A stretch of DNA of 64,000 nt, from NCBI RefSeq assembly GCF_002307495.1, contig NZ_NTMR01000002.1:186001-250000 (forward strand). The letters run 5' to 3'. The stretch is from Pseudomonas abyssi. GTDB lineage: Bacteria > Pseudomonadota > Gammaproteobacteria > Pseudomonadales > Pseudomonadaceae. Numbering within the stretch: the stretch's first letter is position 1; the number at the start of each line of letters is the position of its first letter. The notes under the pieces were generated by a model. It was given only the letters and a program-made list of their open reading frames with translations, searched no databases and had not been told where the DNA came from. Shown piece after piece: positions 45,228-55,053 of this stretch. The translations under genes were made by a program, and so were the position numbers.

Positions 45228-45293
45228 ACTTTGGTCCCTACCTGGTTGTTAATCGATTACATGAAAACGATGGCGAGCGCGTCGCCACCGGGT

Positions 45294-46016
45294 TTACTGC
45301 TGATTATCCAGCGCGATGGCCGCCAGCTGGGCCGCGGGCTGATAACCCGGGATCATCACGCCGTTGGCCAGAAAAATGGCCGGCGTACCTTGCACGCCAA
45401 CCTGCTGGCCCAGCGCGAACTGGCGGGCGACCGGATTGGAGCAACTAGCCTCTGCCACGTCGTCACCCTGCTTGGCCGCAGTGAGCGCGGCCTTCGGGTC
45501 TTCTGCGCACCAGACCGACTGCATCACACTGGCAGCGCGCGACTGCATACCACCACGCGGGAAGGCCGCATAACGCACCTCGATGCCCAGCTCGTTCAGC
45601 TCATCAATCTCGGCGTGCAGTTTGCGGCAATAGCCACAATCCACATCGGTGAATACGGTGATGTGCGTCTTCGGCTGCTCGGGCGCAAACACGATCAGCT
45701 CCTGCTGCGGCAGCTCGTTGATCACGGCGCCAATGTTGCGTGCTTCAGCGATAGAGGTCAGGTTGCGCGGCTGGCCGCCGTTCACCTCGATCAGTGCGCC
45801 CTGGACAAAGTACTTGCCGTCAGCGGTGGCATACAGAACCCGACCGCTCTCCAGCTCGACCATGTGCAGCCCCGCTATCGGCGAGCCGCTGACCGCCTTG
45901 ACCGGCACATCGAAATTCAGTTGCGTGAGGGCATCCCGAATCGCCTGATCAGGGGTTGCCAAGACCGGTGTCGCTGCCAGCGCCAGCATGGCGGCAAGGC
46001 CGAGTTTCAGTCGCAT
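45294..46016 (-). CDS. dsbC: Thiol:disulfide isomerase DsbC
   Basis: A 240-residue periplasmic protein with a signal peptide (MRLKLGLAAMLALAATPVLA), an N-terminal dimerisation domain (about residues 20-85) and a thioredoxin fold with the active site CGYC near residue 120. It repairs wrong disulfide bonds in exported proteins and is kept reduced by DsbD. The ATG at 46016 follows AAAAGGAG. It lies between xerD and hom, as in P. aeruginosa. Confidence 0.94.
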   Translation of the reverse strand: MRLKLGLAAMLALAATPVLATPDQAIRDALTQLNFDVPVKAVSGSPIAGLHMVELESGRVLYATADGKYFVQGALIEVNGGQPRNLTSIAEARNIGAVINELPQQELIVFAPEQPKTHITVFTDVDCGYCRKLHAEIDELNELGIEVRYAAFPRGGMQSRAASVMQSVWCAEDPKAALTAAKQGDDVAEASCSNPVARQFALGQQVGVQGTPAIFLANGVMIPGYQPAAQLAAIALDNQQ

Positions 46017-46078
46017 AGTCCGCTCCTTTTGAAGACCGCCAAGCTTACCACGAATAAAGCAAGCACTGATCAATAGCG

Positions 46079-46999
46079 TCACCCACGGGGATGGTGCTGG
46101 GCGTGCAGGTCGTGCAGCCGCTGCCGGGCAATGTGGGTATAGATCTGCGTGGTCGACAGATCACTGTGCCCCAGCAGCATCTGGACCACCCGCAAATCGG
46201 CGCCATGGTTGAGCAAATGCGTGGCAAAGGCGTGACGCAAGGTGTGCGGCGACAGGTTGCTGCGAATCCCCGCTGTCAGGGCATGCTGCTTGATACGGTG
46301 CCAGAAGGTCTGGCGCGTCATCATCTGGCCCAGCCGACTGGGGAATAGCACATCGGCGGGCTTGCCGGCCAGCAACTGGACGCGGGCCGAATGCAGATAC
46401 TGCTCCAGCCACCTCATCGCCTCCTCGCCAAGCGGCACCAACCGCTCCTTGCTACCCTTGCCGGTCACCCGCACCACGCCCTGACGCAGATTAAGCTGAT
46501 CCAGCCGCAAGCCAACCAGTTCACTGACGCGCAGCCCGGTGGCGTACAGTACTTCCAGCATGCAGCGGTCACGCAGCCCCAGACTGTCCTCGGTATCCGG
46601 TGCGGCCAACAGGCGCTCGACGTCCGCCTCGCTGAGAGACTTGGGCAAGGGTCGTCCGAGCTTGGGCATGGCGACGTCGCGCGTCGGGTCTTCACTGATC
46701 AACTGTTGACGTAGGAGGTAGCGGTAGAAACTGCGCACACAGGACAGCATACGGGCACTGGAACGGGCCTGATAGCCAGCGGCCAGACGCCAGCCCATAT
46801 AGGCCATCAAGTCTGCCCGCGAGGCGCGTTGCAAGGCTCCGCCACGCCCCTCCAGCCAGCCGGCAAGACTGCGCAGGTCGGTACGGTATGCGCTGCGAGT
46901 ATGCTTTGACAGCCCCTTCTCCAGCCACAGGCTGTCGAGAAACTGATCAATCAGCTGCTGTTGCGCTGCGCTGGGCGCCGCCGGTGCAACATCAGACAT
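46079..46999 (-). CDS. xerD: Tyrosine recombinase XerD
   Basis: A 306-residue recombinase with the SAM-like N-terminal core-binding domain (about residues 10-95) and the catalytic domain. Catalytic residues are visible in ATGLRVSELVGL (Arg), SPHTLRHAFATHLL (His-x-x-Arg region) and TTQIYTHI (Tyr). With XerC it resolves chromosome dimers at dif under FtsK control. Length and position upstream of dsbC match the housekeeping gene rather than a phage or integron integrase. It lies just before the strong terminator of the rplS operon. Confidence 0.95.
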   Translation of the reverse strand: MSDVAPAAPSAAQQQLIDQFLDSLWLEKGLSKHTRSAYRTDLRSLAGWLEGRGGALQRASRADLMAYMGWRLAAGYQARSSARMLSCVRSFYRYLLRQQLISEDPTRDVAMPKLGRPLPKSLSEADVERLLAAPDTEDSLGLRDRCMLEVLYATGLRVSELVGLRLDQLNLRQGVVRVTGKGSKERLVPLGEEAMRWLEQYLHSARVQLLAGKPADVLFPSRLGQMMTRQTFWHRIKQHALTAGIRSNLSPHTLRHAFATHLLNHGADLRVVQMLLGHSDLSTTQIYTHIARQRLHDLHAQHHPRG

Positions 47000-47050
47000 G
47001 GGGGTAGCTCATCTGGCCGGAACATCCGCCCATTAAAAACAGTCGGGCAC

Positions 47051-47078
47051 AAAAAAGCAGCCCTGAGGCTGCTTTTTT
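47051..47078. terminator. Strong intrinsic terminator after rplS
   Basis: aaaaaagcagcc-ctga-ggctgctttttt: a GC stem with A and T tracts on each side, so it can work in both orientations. It lies 21 bases after the rplS stop on the minus strand and ends the rpsP-rimM-trmD-rplS operon. Confidence 0.93.
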
Positions 47079-47095
47079 GCTGGTCAGCGGTCCGA

Positions 47096-47443
47096 TCAGG
47101 ACAGCTTTTCCTTGATGCGAGCTGCCTTGCCGGACAGCGCACGCAGGTAGTACAGCTTGGCTTTGCGAACGTCACCGCGGCGCTTGACAGAGATGCTGTC
47201 AATCAGCGGAGAGTAGGTCTGGAAAGTACGCTCAACGCCAACACCGCTGGAGATTTTACGAACGGTGAAAGCCGAGTTCAGACCACGGTTACGCTTACCG
47301 ATAACCACGCCTTCGAAGGCCTGCAGACGGGAGCGATCGCCTTCCTTAACCTTGACCTGGACGATTACGGTATCACCCGGTGCGAACGCGGGGATTTCCT
47401 TGGACATCTGTTCAGCTTCAAGCTGGGCAATAATATTGGACAT
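47096..47443 (-). CDS. rplS: 50S ribosomal protein L19
   Basis: A 115-residue protein with the L19 hallmark sequences [26 protein letters not shown] and [24 protein letters not shown]. It sits at the interface of the ribosomal subunits. It is the last gene of the rpsP-rimM-trmD-rplS operon, 33 bases after trmD. Confidence 0.98.
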   Translation of the reverse strand: MSNIIAQLEAEQMSKEIPAFAPGDTVIVQVKVKEGDRSRLQAFEGVVIGKRNRGLNSAFTVRKISSGVGVERTFQTYSPLIDSISVKRRGDVRKAKLYYLRALSGKAARIKEKLS

Positions 47444-47476
47444 CTTGCTTCTCCTGCACAGGCCGTCGGACCTGTA

Positions 47477-48226
47477 TCAATGGTTATCGGTTGCCTGCTC
47501 GCGGATAAATTCCGCCAGCAGCTGTTGCTGTTCTTTGCTCAATTCCAGGTCTTCGAGCAACTCTGGCCGACGTTGCCAGGTTCGACCCAAAGACTGCTTG
47601 AGACGCCAGCGCCGGATACGTTCATGGTTACCACTGAGCAGCACCTCCGGAACGCGCTGCCCATCAAATTCTTCCGGTCGGGTGTAATGTGGGCAATCGA
47701 GCCATCCCGCCGAAAAGGAATCTTCTACCGCAGAATCCGCATGCCCCAGTACACCGGGAATCAAACGGGTTACTGCGTCCAGGAGCACCATGGCTCCCAG
47801 CTCGCCACCGGACAATACATAGTCCCCGATGGAGATTTCCTCATCTACGCAGCGATCGATGATGCGCTCGTCGATGCCCTCGTAGCGCCCGCATAACAGT
47901 ACAAGACTGTCGAGCTGCGCCAGCTGTTCGACGCGTTGCTGCGTCAGTGGCTGCCCCTGCGGAGACAGGTAAATCACCCGCGGGGTGGAGGGAGCCTGCT
48001 GGCGGATGGCGTCAATCGCCTCCAGCAGCGGCTCGACCTTCATCAGCATGCCGGGGCCACCGCCAAAGGGGCGGTCATCCACGGTGCGATGCCGGTCATG
48101 TGCATGTTCGCGCGGGTTACTGAAAGCGACTTCCAGCTGCCCTCGCTTGACCGCCCTGCCGGTAACACCGGACTCGGTCAGCGCCGCGAACATCTCGGGA
48201 AACAGGGTAACCACACCGGCCCACAC
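47477..48226 (-). CDS. trmD: tRNA (guanine-37-N1) methyltransferase
   Basis: A 249-residue SPOUT methyltransferase. Characteristic motifs are [16 protein letters not shown] at the N-terminus, [13 protein letters not shown] near residue 50 and the SAM knot [15 protein letters not shown] plus [15 protein letters not shown] near 110-140. It methylates G37 next to the anticodon, preventing frameshifts. It starts 3 bases after the rimM stop. Confidence 0.97.
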   Translation of the reverse strand: MWAGVVTLFPEMFAALTESGVTGRAVKRGQLEVAFSNPREHAHDRHRTVDDRPFGGGPGMLMKVEPLLEAIDAIRQQAPSTPRVIYLSPQGQPLTQQRVEQLAQLDSLVLLCGRYEGIDERIIDRCVDEEISIGDYVLSGGELGAMVLLDAVTRLIPGVLGHADSAVEDSFSAGWLDCPHYTRPEEFDGQRVPEVLLSGNHERIRRWRLKQSLGRTWQRRPELLEDLELSKEQQQLLAEFIREQATDNH

Positions 48227-48229
48227 CGG

Positions 48230-48772
48230 TCAGAACTCCGCATCCCAGTCTACCTGGATGACCTTGGTCTCCAGATCGACCTGTATTACAAACTGCCCCG
48301 GCAAATAGGGCAACAGACGTTCACGCTGGTCGACACTACCCGTGCAGGGCTTGACCACCATGACATCGTTGGAGCCGGTCTCGAGCAGGTGTGCCACCGT
48401 GCCGAGCAGCTGACCCTCCAGATTGACGACCTTGAGGCCTTCAAGCTGATGCCAGTAAAAATCACCTTCGTCCAGCTCAGGCAGCGCATCGGCTGCAACG
48501 CTGATCTCGAAGTTGATCAGCTCCTCGGCCTTGTTGCGGTCATCAATCCCTTTCAGGTTGACCACCAGCACGCGCCCTTGGACGCGACCACCGAGGACAG
48601 ACAGCGTACGTTGCTCGGAACCCCGGTTCAGGGTCCACTCGGCGTAATCCAGCACGTTGTCCAGCGGGTCGGTATGGGAGTACACCTTAACCGCCCCACG
48701 TACTCCATGAACCGATACGATCTTGCCGAGGACGACCCGAGGGGCCTCGGCCGGCCCTGGAGCATTAGCCAT
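48230..48772 (-). CDS. rimM: Ribosome maturation factor RimM
   Basis: A 180-residue protein with an N-terminal RimM domain (VLGKIVSVHGVRGAVKVYSHTDP near residue 15) and a C-terminal PRC-barrel domain (EGDFYWHQLEGLKVVN near 100). It helps assemble the 30S head around S19 and 16S rRNA processing. It starts one base after the rpsP stop. Confidence 0.97.
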   Translation of the reverse strand: MANAPGPAEAPRVVLGKIVSVHGVRGAVKVYSHTDPLDNVLDYAEWTLNRGSEQRTLSVLGGRVQGRVLVVNLKGIDDRNKAEELINFEISVAADALPELDEGDFYWHQLEGLKVVNLEGQLLGTVAHLLETGSNDVMVVKPCTGSVDQRERLLPYLPGQFVIQVDLETKVIQVDWDAEF

Positions 48773-48773
48773 A

Positions 48774-49025
48774 TCAGGCAGCAGCCTGAGCAGCTTCCTT
48801 CAGCAGAGCAGCAACGCGCTCAGAGGGCTGGGCACCCTGGCTCAGCCAGTACTGCACGCGCTCTTCGTTGACCGACAGGCGTACTTCGGCGCCAGCGGCA
48901 ATCGGGTTGAAGAAGCCAACGCGCTCTACAAAACGGCCATCACGAGCATTGCGGCTGTTGGCAACAGTCAGGTGATAGAAGGGGCGCTTCTTGGAGCCAC
49001 CACGAGCAAGACGAATGGTTACCAT
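48774..49025 (-). CDS. rpsP: 30S ribosomal protein S16
   Basis: An 83-residue S16 protein beginning [20 protein letters not shown], with the family block [11 protein letters not shown] near residue 30 and an alanine-rich C-terminus. It is the first gene of the operon, preceded by a good promoter at 49119-49147. Confidence 0.98.
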   Translation of the reverse strand: MVTIRLARGGSKKRPFYHLTVANSRNARDGRFVERVGFFNPIAAGAEVRLSVNEERVQYWLSQGAQPSERVAALLKEAAQAAA

Positions 49026-49118
49026 GTCGACATCGTTTCCTGTGTTTGAGTATCGCTACTTGATCAGTTACGGGCATGCAGCGTACTGCACATATACCTA
49101 GGGCCCGAAAGGTCGCGT

Positions 49119-49147
49119 ATTCTACGGAATATAACGACCGATGAAAA
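49119..49147 (-). promoter_or_regulatory. Probable sigma-70 promoter of the rpsP operon
   Basis: On the minus strand TTTTCA (49142-49147) and TAGAAT (49119-49124) are separated by 17 bases and lie about 95 bases upstream of the rpsP start, in the 232-base gap after ffh. The spacing and the -10 are good; the -35 matches consensus only partly. Confidence 0.55.
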
Positions 49148-49257
49148 CTCTTTTTTCAGTGGCGACCCGTGCCATTGGTCCGCCAGGTTGCGCGCCGCCG
49201 GATTCTGCCACCTGGCGACGCGCCTGCAAGGCAAAAAACGCTTAGCCTTGCGCCGAC

Positions 49258-50661
49258 TCAGAAGCGCGGCATGCCGCCGCCCGGCGGCAACATACCGCCA
49301 CCTCCGCCGCCGCCCATACCCCCCATACCGCGCATCAGCTTGGCCATGCCGCCCTTGCCGCTGACCTTCTTCATCATCTTCTGCATCTGCTTGTGCTGCT
49401 TGAGCAGACGACCGATATCCTGAATCTGGGTGCCGGAGCCGGCTGCAATGCGGCGCTTGCGTGAACCGCTGATAACGTCGGGGTTGCGGCGCTCGGCCGG
49501 CGTCATCGAGTTGATGATCGCCTCCATGCGCTTGAACTGCTTGGCCGCTTCAGTCTGCGCGGTTTCCATCTGGGCCGCGTTGATCTTGCCGCCCATCATC
49601 GGCAGTTTTTCCATCATCGAGCCCAGCCCGCCCATGGCGTTCATCTGCTGCAGCTGGTCACGGAAGTCTTCCAGGTCGAAGCCCTTGCCCTTCTTCAGCT
49701 TCTTGGCCAGCTTCTCGGCCTTGTCCTTGTCGATCTTCTGCTCGGCCTGCTCGATCAGGCTGAGCACATCGCCCATGCCCAGAATGCGCGAGGCAACCCG
49801 GTCAGGGTGGAAGACTTCCAGGGCGTCGATCTTCTCGCCCATGCCGAGGAACTTGATCGGCTTGCCGGTGATATGACGTACCGACAGCGCCGCACCGCCA
49901 CGGGCATCACCGTCGACCTTGGTGAGGATCACCCCGGTCAGCGGCAGCGCTTCGTTGAAGGCCTGGGCGGTGTTGGCGGCGTCCTGACCGGTCATGGCAT
50001 CGACCACGAACAGGGTTTCTGCCGGCTTGGCCGCCGCGTGCACCTGCTTGATTTCGGCCATCATCTCGTCGTCGACGTGCAGTCGACCGGCGGTATCGAC
50101 GATCAGCACGTCCATGAAGCGATTCTTCGCCTCACGCATCGCCGCCTCGACAATAGCCACCGGCTTCTGCTCAACCGAAGACGGGAAGAACTCGACCTGC
50201 ACATCCGCCGCCAGGGTTTCGAGCTGCTTGATCGCGGCCGGACGGTAAACGTCGGCACTGACCACCATGACCTTTTTCCTCTCGCGCTCACGCAGGGTCT
50301 TGGCCAGCTTGCCGACGCTGGTGGTCTTACCCGCGCCCTGCAGACCTGCCATGAGGATCACGGCCGGCGGACTGACCGCCAGGTTCAGCCCTTCGGACTG
50401 CCCCATGACCGCTTCCAGCTCGGATTTGACGATCTTGACGAAGACCTGGCCCGGCGACAGGCTGCGCGACACCTCGGTGCCCACAGCGCGCTCGCGCACT
50501 TGATCAACAAAGGTCTTGACTACCGGCAGCGCAACGTCCGCCTCCAGCAGCGCCATGCGCACTTCGCGCAGGGTGTCCTTGATGTTCTCTTCGGTCAGCT
50601 TGGCCTGTCCGGTCACGCCACGCAGGCTGTGTGACAGGCGTTCGGTAAGATTCTCGAACAT
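49258..50661 (-). CDS. ffh: Signal recognition particle protein Ffh
   Basis: A 467-residue SRP GTPase: N domain (about residues 1-85), G domain with the P-loop LQGAGKTTSVGKLAK near 108, DTAGRLH near 190 and TKVDGDARGG near 248, then the methionine-rich M domain (about 300-430) that binds 4.5S RNA and signal sequences. The C-terminus is a glycine-methionine tail (GGMGGGGGGGMLPPGG). It lies upstream of rpsP, as in other Pseudomonas. Confidence 0.97.
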   Translation of the reverse strand: MFENLTERLSHSLRGVTGQAKLTEENIKDTLREVRMALLEADVALPVVKTFVDQVRERAVGTEVSRSLSPGQVFVKIVKSELEAVMGQSEGLNLAVSPPAVILMAGLQGAGKTTSVGKLAKTLRERERKKVMVVSADVYRPAAIKQLETLAADVQVEFFPSSVEQKPVAIVEAAMREAKNRFMDVLIVDTAGRLHVDDEMMAEIKQVHAAAKPAETLFVVDAMTGQDAANTAQAFNEALPLTGVILTKVDGDARGGAALSVRHITGKPIKFLGMGEKIDALEVFHPDRVASRILGMGDVLSLIEQAEQKIDKDKAEKLAKKLKKGKGFDLEDFRDQLQQMNAMGGLGSMMEKLPMMGGKINAAQMETAQTEAAKQFKRMEAIINSMTPAERRNPDVISGSRKRRIAAGSGTQIQDIGRLLKQHKQMQKMMKKVSGKGGMAKLMRGMGGMGGGGGGGMLPPGGGMPRF

Positions 50662-50828
50662 GATGCTTTCTCCCAGGGCGGGCCTTTTTTTGGGCAGCCC
50701 GGCCGCATTTTCAGCCGCGCAGTATACCCCGCCCTCCCGACACAGGATAGGGAACGCAGGCAGACGCTTTCACCCGGACGCGGCTTATGCCACACTGCGG
50801 CTTTGTTGAAAATCGCTCGCAAGGACGT

Positions 50829-51629
50829 ATGACAGCCCTCGCCCCCAGTCTGCTGGCCGCCGGTTTCTATATCAGCGGCATCCTCTATCAGCTGCATTGC
50901 CTCGGCAAACGCTTGGCGGTCAATGCCAGCCTGCTGCGTGCCATCGGCCTGGTCGCACTGATCGCCCATGCCGTCAGCCTGTACATTCAGCTGACCACCC
51001 CGCACGGCTTTGCGCTGGGCCTGTTCAATATCGCCTCACTGATTTCCTGGCTGGTGGTTGCCATGACGCTGGCCTCCAGCTTTCGTGCACCGGTCACCAG
51101 CCTGCTGCTGGGACTTTACCCGCTGGCGCTGATCACCGGCCTGCTGGCCGGCTTCTTCCCAGAGAACGCCACCACCCTGCCGGCTGGGCAGGAAGGGCTG
51201 CTCGGGCACATTCTGCTGTCGGTACTGGCTTACGGCATCCTGACCATCGCCGCCTTCCAGGCAACCCTGCTAGCCATTCAGGACTACCAGCTCAAGCACA
51301 AGCACCCGACCCGTTTTATCCGCACCTTCCCGCCGCTGCAGACCATGGAACAGCTGCTGTTCCAATTCCTGCTCTGCGGTGAAGTGCTGCTGACCCTGGC
51401 CCTGCTGTCGGGCTTCGTGTTCCTGGACAACATGTTTGCCCAGCATCTGGCGCATAAAACCCTGCTGTCCTGTCTGGCCTGGGTGGTGTTCGGCATTCTG
51501 CTGTGGGGCCGCCACTTCCGTGGCTGGCGCGGCAGCAACGCCATCCGCTGGACGCTGGCGGGCTTCCTGCTGCTGATGCTGGCCTACTTCGGCAGCAAGC
51601 TGGTGCGCGAACTCCTGCTCGCCGCCTGA
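50829..51629 (+). CDS. ypjD: Inner-membrane cytochrome c assembly-type protein, YpjD family
   Basis: A 266-residue protein with about eight predicted membrane helices. It belongs to the CcsA/CcmC-like family, with the conserved block LLGHILLSVLAYGILTIAAFQA near residue 123 in place of the tryptophan-rich heme loop. Its role is unproven, although YpjD and its neighbour are conserved next to ffh and point to envelope maintenance. The ATG at 50829 lies about six bases after GGAC. It is divergent from ffh and 28 bases upstream of the CNNM-type gene. Confidence 0.85.
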   Translation: MTALAPSLLAAGFYISGILYQLHCLGKRLAVNASLLRAIGLVALIAHAVSLYIQLTTPHGFALGLFNIASLISWLVVAMTLASSFRAPVTSLLLGLYPLALITGLLAGFFPENATTLPAGQEGLLGHILLSVLAYGILTIAAFQATLLAIQDYQLKHKHPTRFIRTFPPLQTMEQLLFQFLLCGEVLLTLALLSGFVFLDNMFAQHLAHKTLLSCLAWVVFGILLWGRHFRGWRGSNAIRWTLAGFLLLMLAYFGSKLVRELLLAA

Positions 51630-51657
51630 CCCTTCCACGACCCCCTGAGGCTCACCC

Positions 51658-52959
51658 TTGAACGAATCCCACACCAGCCTGCTGCTGATCCTGCTGCTGG
51701 TCCTGATCGTGCTGTCGGCGTTTTTCTCCAGCTCCGAGACCAGCATGATGAGCCTCAACCGCTACCGGTTGAAGCATCTCAGCAAGGAAGGTCACCGCGC
51801 CGCCCGCCGCGCCTCGCGCCTGCTTGAGCGCCCGGACCGACTGCTCGGCACCATTCTGGTCGGCAACAACATCGTCAACATTCTCGCCGCGTCCATTGCT
51901 ACCGTGATTGCGGTGGACGTCTGGGGCGAAGCCGGGATTGCGATCGCGACGATGATCCTCACCGTCGTCGTACTGATCTTCGGCGAAATCACGCCCAAGA
52001 CCCTCGCTGCCCTGCGCCCGGAGCTGATCGCCTTCCCCGCCAGCGTCATTCTGGCGGCGCTGCAACGCCTGCTCTACCCGGTCGTCTGGGTGTGCAGCGC
52101 CATCAGCAACCAGCTACTGCGCCTGCTGGGCGTCAACCCGAATGACACCAACGGCGATCAGCTGACCACCGAGGAGCTGCGCACGGTTGTTCGCGAGGCC
52201 GGCCTGGGTATCACCCGCAGCCGCCAGAACATGCTGCTGGGGATCCTTGATCTGGAAAAGATGACGGTCAACGACATCATGATTCCGCGCAATGAAGCTG
52301 TCGGCATCGACCTGGATGACGACATGACCGCCATCAATCACCAGCTGCGCAGCTGTCACTACACGCGTCTGCCGCTCTACCAGGGCGATATCAACAACGT
52401 GACGGGCATCGTGCACATGCGCTCCATCGCCCGCCTGCTGAGCCGCGGGGACTTGACCAAGGAGGCGCTGATCGGTGCCTGCAAGGAGCCCTATTTCATT
52501 CCCGAAAGCACGCCTCTGCACACCCAGCTGTTCAACTTCCAGAAGCAAAAACGGCGTATCGCCATTGTGGTCGATGAATACGGGGACGTGATTGGTCTGG
52601 TGACGCTGGAAGACATCCTTGAGGAAATTGTCGGCGACTTCACCACCGAAATGCTCAGCCTGAGCCAGGACATCCACCCGCAGAGCGACGGCACCTACGT
52701 GATTGACGGCAGCGCGGCCATCCGCGACATCAACCGCCACCTGAACTGGAAACTGCCCGCCGACGGCCCCAAAACGCTCAACGGGCTGATTACCGAGCAA
52801 CTGGAGAGTATTCCCGAGACCGCCGTCTGCCTGACCACCGGTGGCTATCGAATGGAAATTTTGCAGACCAAGGACAATATGGTGAAAAGTGTGCGGGTCT
52901 GGGACCGCCACCTGAGTCAGCCGGCACCCAGCGCCGCCGGCTCAGATAACGCCAGCTGA
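51658..52959 (+). CDS. CNNM/CorC family membrane protein (HlyC/CorC, YfjD-like)
   Basis: A 433-residue protein with an N-terminal DUF21/CNNM domain of about four membrane helices (SAFFSSSETSMMSLNRYRL near residue 20), a CBS pair (about 200-330, with IMIPRNEAVGIDLD and VVDEYGDVIGLVTLEDILEE) and a C-terminal CorC/HlyC domain. Relatives are magnesium or cobalt efflux proteins. The start is a TTG at 51658 after TGAGG. Its last 43 bases overlap the convergent GDSL hydrolase gene. Confidence 0.9.
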   Translation: MNESHTSLLLILLLVLIVLSAFFSSSETSMMSLNRYRLKHLSKEGHRAARRASRLLERPDRLLGTILVGNNIVNILAASIATVIAVDVWGEAGIAIATMILTVVVLIFGEITPKTLAALRPELIAFPASVILAALQRLLYPVVWVCSAISNQLLRLLGVNPNDTNGDQLTTEELRTVVREAGLGITRSRQNMLLGILDLEKMTVNDIMIPRNEAVGIDLDDDMTAINHQLRSCHYTRLPLYQGDINNVTGIVHMRSIARLLSRGDLTKEALIGACKEPYFIPESTPLHTQLFNFQKQKRRIAIVVDEYGDVIGLVTLEDILEEIVGDFTTEMLSLSQDIHPQSDGTYVIDGSAAIRDINRHLNWKLPADGPKTLNGLITEQLESIPETAVCLTTGGYRMEILQTKDNMVKSVRVWDRHLSQPAPSAAGSDNAS

Positions 52960-53624
52960 CGCACTATCCCCGCCGCCCACAGGCGATACCCTTCGGCAGA
53001 GGGGTGATAGCCATCGCGCGCCAGATAGGCGACCTCGAAGGGCATGTCCAACGACAGATAGCCTGCCCCCTGACCCGCAGCCACCCGCTGCACGTCCCGA
53101 TTCATCAGCCCGGCCCGCAGCCCAAACCAGCCACGCAGCGGCTGCGGCAACGCGCGGAAGTGCCCTAACGGCGGGACCTCGGTCAACATGACCTGAGCCG
53201 AGCACGCCTGTAACCCGGTGACAAGCTGCTGCAGGTGACGGCGCCAGCGCGAGCGAGAGGTGAGATGAGTCGTGTCGTTGACGCCCAGCACAATGAGCGC
53301 CAGGTCCCATTGTCGATCAACCACCTGCGGCAACAGATCCTCAATACAGTCGGCGGCTAGCGCGCCATTGCGCCCAGCCGCCTGCCACTGCACTGCGCGC
53401 CCTAATTGCTGCGCCAGCTGGCACGCCAACTGGCCGCTGAGTGCCTCCCCCTGCTGCTCGACGCCGACACCCGCCACCGTGGACTCCCCCACCAACAGCA
53501 GGCGCAGCGGTGCAGCAATTGCACCATCAGGTGCCGGCACCAGGCCATGCCAAGGCGCTGCCGCCTCCGGCAAGCGCAGCGCCGTGCGCTTGACCCAGAG
53601 CGCCTGCGGCAACAACAGTGGCAA
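52917..53624 (-). CDS. SGNH/GDSL-type hydrolase
   Basis: A hydrolase of about 235 residues with the SGNH blocks LLLVGESTVAGVGV (block I serine), an AAGRNGA-type glycine block, VLGVNDTTH (block III) and ARDGYHPSAEGY with the catalytic Asp-His. It should be an esterase or lipase-like enzyme. The given start is a TTG at 53624. The open frame continues upstream through a hydrophobic segment (HWWYLAAPALPLLL) to a CTG at 53657 that overlaps the purT stop, so a membrane-anchored form starting there is quite possible. Its 3' end overlaps the convergent CNNM-type gene by 43 bases. Confidence 0.85.
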   Translation of the reverse strand: MPLLLPQALWVKRTALRLPEAAAPWHGLVPAPDGAIAAPLRLLLVGESTVAGVGVEQQGEALSGQLACQLAQQLGRAVQWQAAGRNGALAADCIEDLLPQVVDRQWDLALIVLGVNDTTHLTSRSRWRRHLQQLVTGLQACSAQVMLTEVPPLGHFRALPQPLRGWFGLRAGLMNRDVQRVAAGQGAGYLSLDMPFEVAYLARDGYHPSAEGYRLWAAGIVRQLALSEPAALGAG

Positions 53625-53653
53625 GGCCGGGGCGGCCAGATACCACCAGTGGC

Positions 53654-54835
53654 TCAGAGCTTGACCTCTACCGCGCTGGCGGCGCGTACGGCCTTGGCCA
53701 CCGCCGTATCAATCGACTCGTCGCGCGCCAGTGCCACGCCCATCCGGCGCTGACCATCCACCTCCGGCTTGCCGAACAGACGCAGCTGGGTATCCGGCTC
53801 GGCCAGCGCCGCCCCCAGATTGCCGAAGCTGACGTTAGCCGACTGCCCCTGCACCAGAATCACCGCCGAGGCGGAGGGCCCCTGCTGGCGAATCAGCGGA
53901 ATGGGCAGGCCCAGAATGGCTCGAGCGTGCAGCGCAAACTCGGACAGGTCCTGCGAAATCAGTGTCACCAGGCCGGTATCGTGCGGGCGCGGTGATACTT
54001 CGCTGAACCACACCTGGTCACCCTTGACGAACAGTTCAACGCCAAACACCCCACGGCCACCCAGCGCTTCGGTGATGGTGGAAGCAACGCGCTTGGCCTC
54101 GGCCAGCGCCCCCTCACTCATCGCCTGCGGCTGCCAGGATTCGCGGTAGTCGCCGGCTTCCTGACGGTGGCCGATGGGCTCGCAGAAGGCGGTACCATCA
54201 ATGTGGCGCACGGTCAGCAGGGTAATTTCGTAATCAAAGTCGACAAAGCCTTCAACGATGACGCGTCCCTGACCCGCACGGCCACCGGACTGGGCGTATT
54301 CCCAGGCGGCGTCAATGTCCGCGCTCTCGCGCACCAGGCTCTGCCCCTTGCCGGAGGAACTCATCACCGGCTTGACCACGCAGGGCATACCGATCGCCGC
54401 AACCGCTGCCCGGTAGTCTTCCAGCGTGTCGGCAAAACGGTAGGGCGAGGTCGGCAACTGCAGGGTTTCGGCGGCCAGACGACGAATACCCTCACGGTCC
54501 ATGGTCAAACGGGCCGCCTCGGCGGTAGGCACCACCTTATAGCCCTCGGACTCCAGCTCGACCAGCGTCGGCGTGGCAATCGCTTCGATCTCCGGCACGA
54601 TATAATCGGGCTGCTCGGCCTCGATGACCTCGCGCAGGGCCTGACCATCGAGCATGCTGATTACATGGCTGCGGTGCGCGACCTGCATGGCCGGAGCATT
54701 GTCATAGCGATCTACCGCAATCACCTCGCAGCCGAGCCGCTGCAACTCAATGGCGACCTCCTTGCCCAGCTCACCCGAGCCCAGCAGCAGTACCCGGGTT
54801 GCGTCGTCTGCGTAGGGAGTGCCAATTACCGTCAT
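53654..54835 (-). CDS. purT: Formate-dependent phosphoribosylglycinamide formyltransferase
   Basis: A 393-residue ATP-grasp enzyme. It has [20 protein letters not shown] at the N-terminus, [14 protein letters not shown] near residue 155 in the ATP-grasp core, and [14 protein letters not shown] near 280. It makes formyl-GAR from GAR, formate and ATP in purine synthesis. Its start overlaps the stop of the DUF1289 gene by four bases, so the chain NUDIX - gamma-CA - DUF1289 - purT - GDSL is likely one transcript. Confidence 0.96.
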   Translation of the reverse strand: MTVIGTPYADDATRVLLLGSGELGKEVAIELQRLGCEVIAVDRYDNAPAMQVAHRSHVISMLDGQALREVIEAEQPDYIVPEIEAIATPTLVELESEGYKVVPTAEAARLTMDREGIRRLAAETLQLPTSPYRFADTLEDYRAAVAAIGMPCVVKPVMSSSGKGQSLVRESADIDAAWEYAQSGGRAGQGRVIVEGFVDFDYEITLLTVRHIDGTAFCEPIGHRQEAGDYRESWQPQAMSEGALAEAKRVASTITEALGGRGVFGVELFVKGDQVWFSEVSPRPHDTGLVTLISQDLSEFALHARAILGLPIPLIRQQGPSASAVILVQGQSANVSFGNLGAALAEPDTQLRLFGKPEVDGQRRMGVALARDESIDTAVAKAVRAASAVEVKL

Positions 54836-55053
54836 GCCTGTTTACCTTGCAAAGTTGAATGGGAGGCCGTGTCAATCCACAGCCCTTGTCCGCGTGCGCG
54901 GGTCTGGCAGCGCGCCAGCACCTCACGCCGCTGGTCATCGCTCATGCGGCCCCAGGTAGCGATCTCCATGCCGCTGCGCTGACAACCGGTGCAGATATCG
55001 TTGTCATCCAGCGCGCAGATACTGACACACGGGGAGCGGACCGGCATATTCAT
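54832..55053 (-). CDS. DUF1289 family small protein
   Basis: A 73-residue protein of the DUF1289 (YdhL-like) family with the conserved cysteines in [18 protein letters not shown] and the [17 protein letters not shown] block. The cysteine arrangement suggests a metal or Fe-S site, but no function is established. The ATG at 55053 overlaps the upstream TGA by one base, and its own end overlaps the purT start. A longer open frame upstream is a different frame of the carbonic anhydrase gene. Confidence 0.88.
   Translation of the reverse strand: MNMPVRSPCVSICALDDNDICTGCQRSGMEIATWGRMSDDQRREVLARCQTRARGQGLWIDTASHSTLQGKQA

Noticed and set aside
43887..46076. A 729-residue plus-strand open frame across hom and dsbC
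   Set aside because: It runs opposite two certain genes and the space between them, with low-complexity composition typical of third-position GC bias.
46079..46999. Tyrosine recombinase as sign of an integrated element
   Set aside because: The gene is the housekeeping xerD in its conserved place next to dsbC. No attachment repeats were seen.
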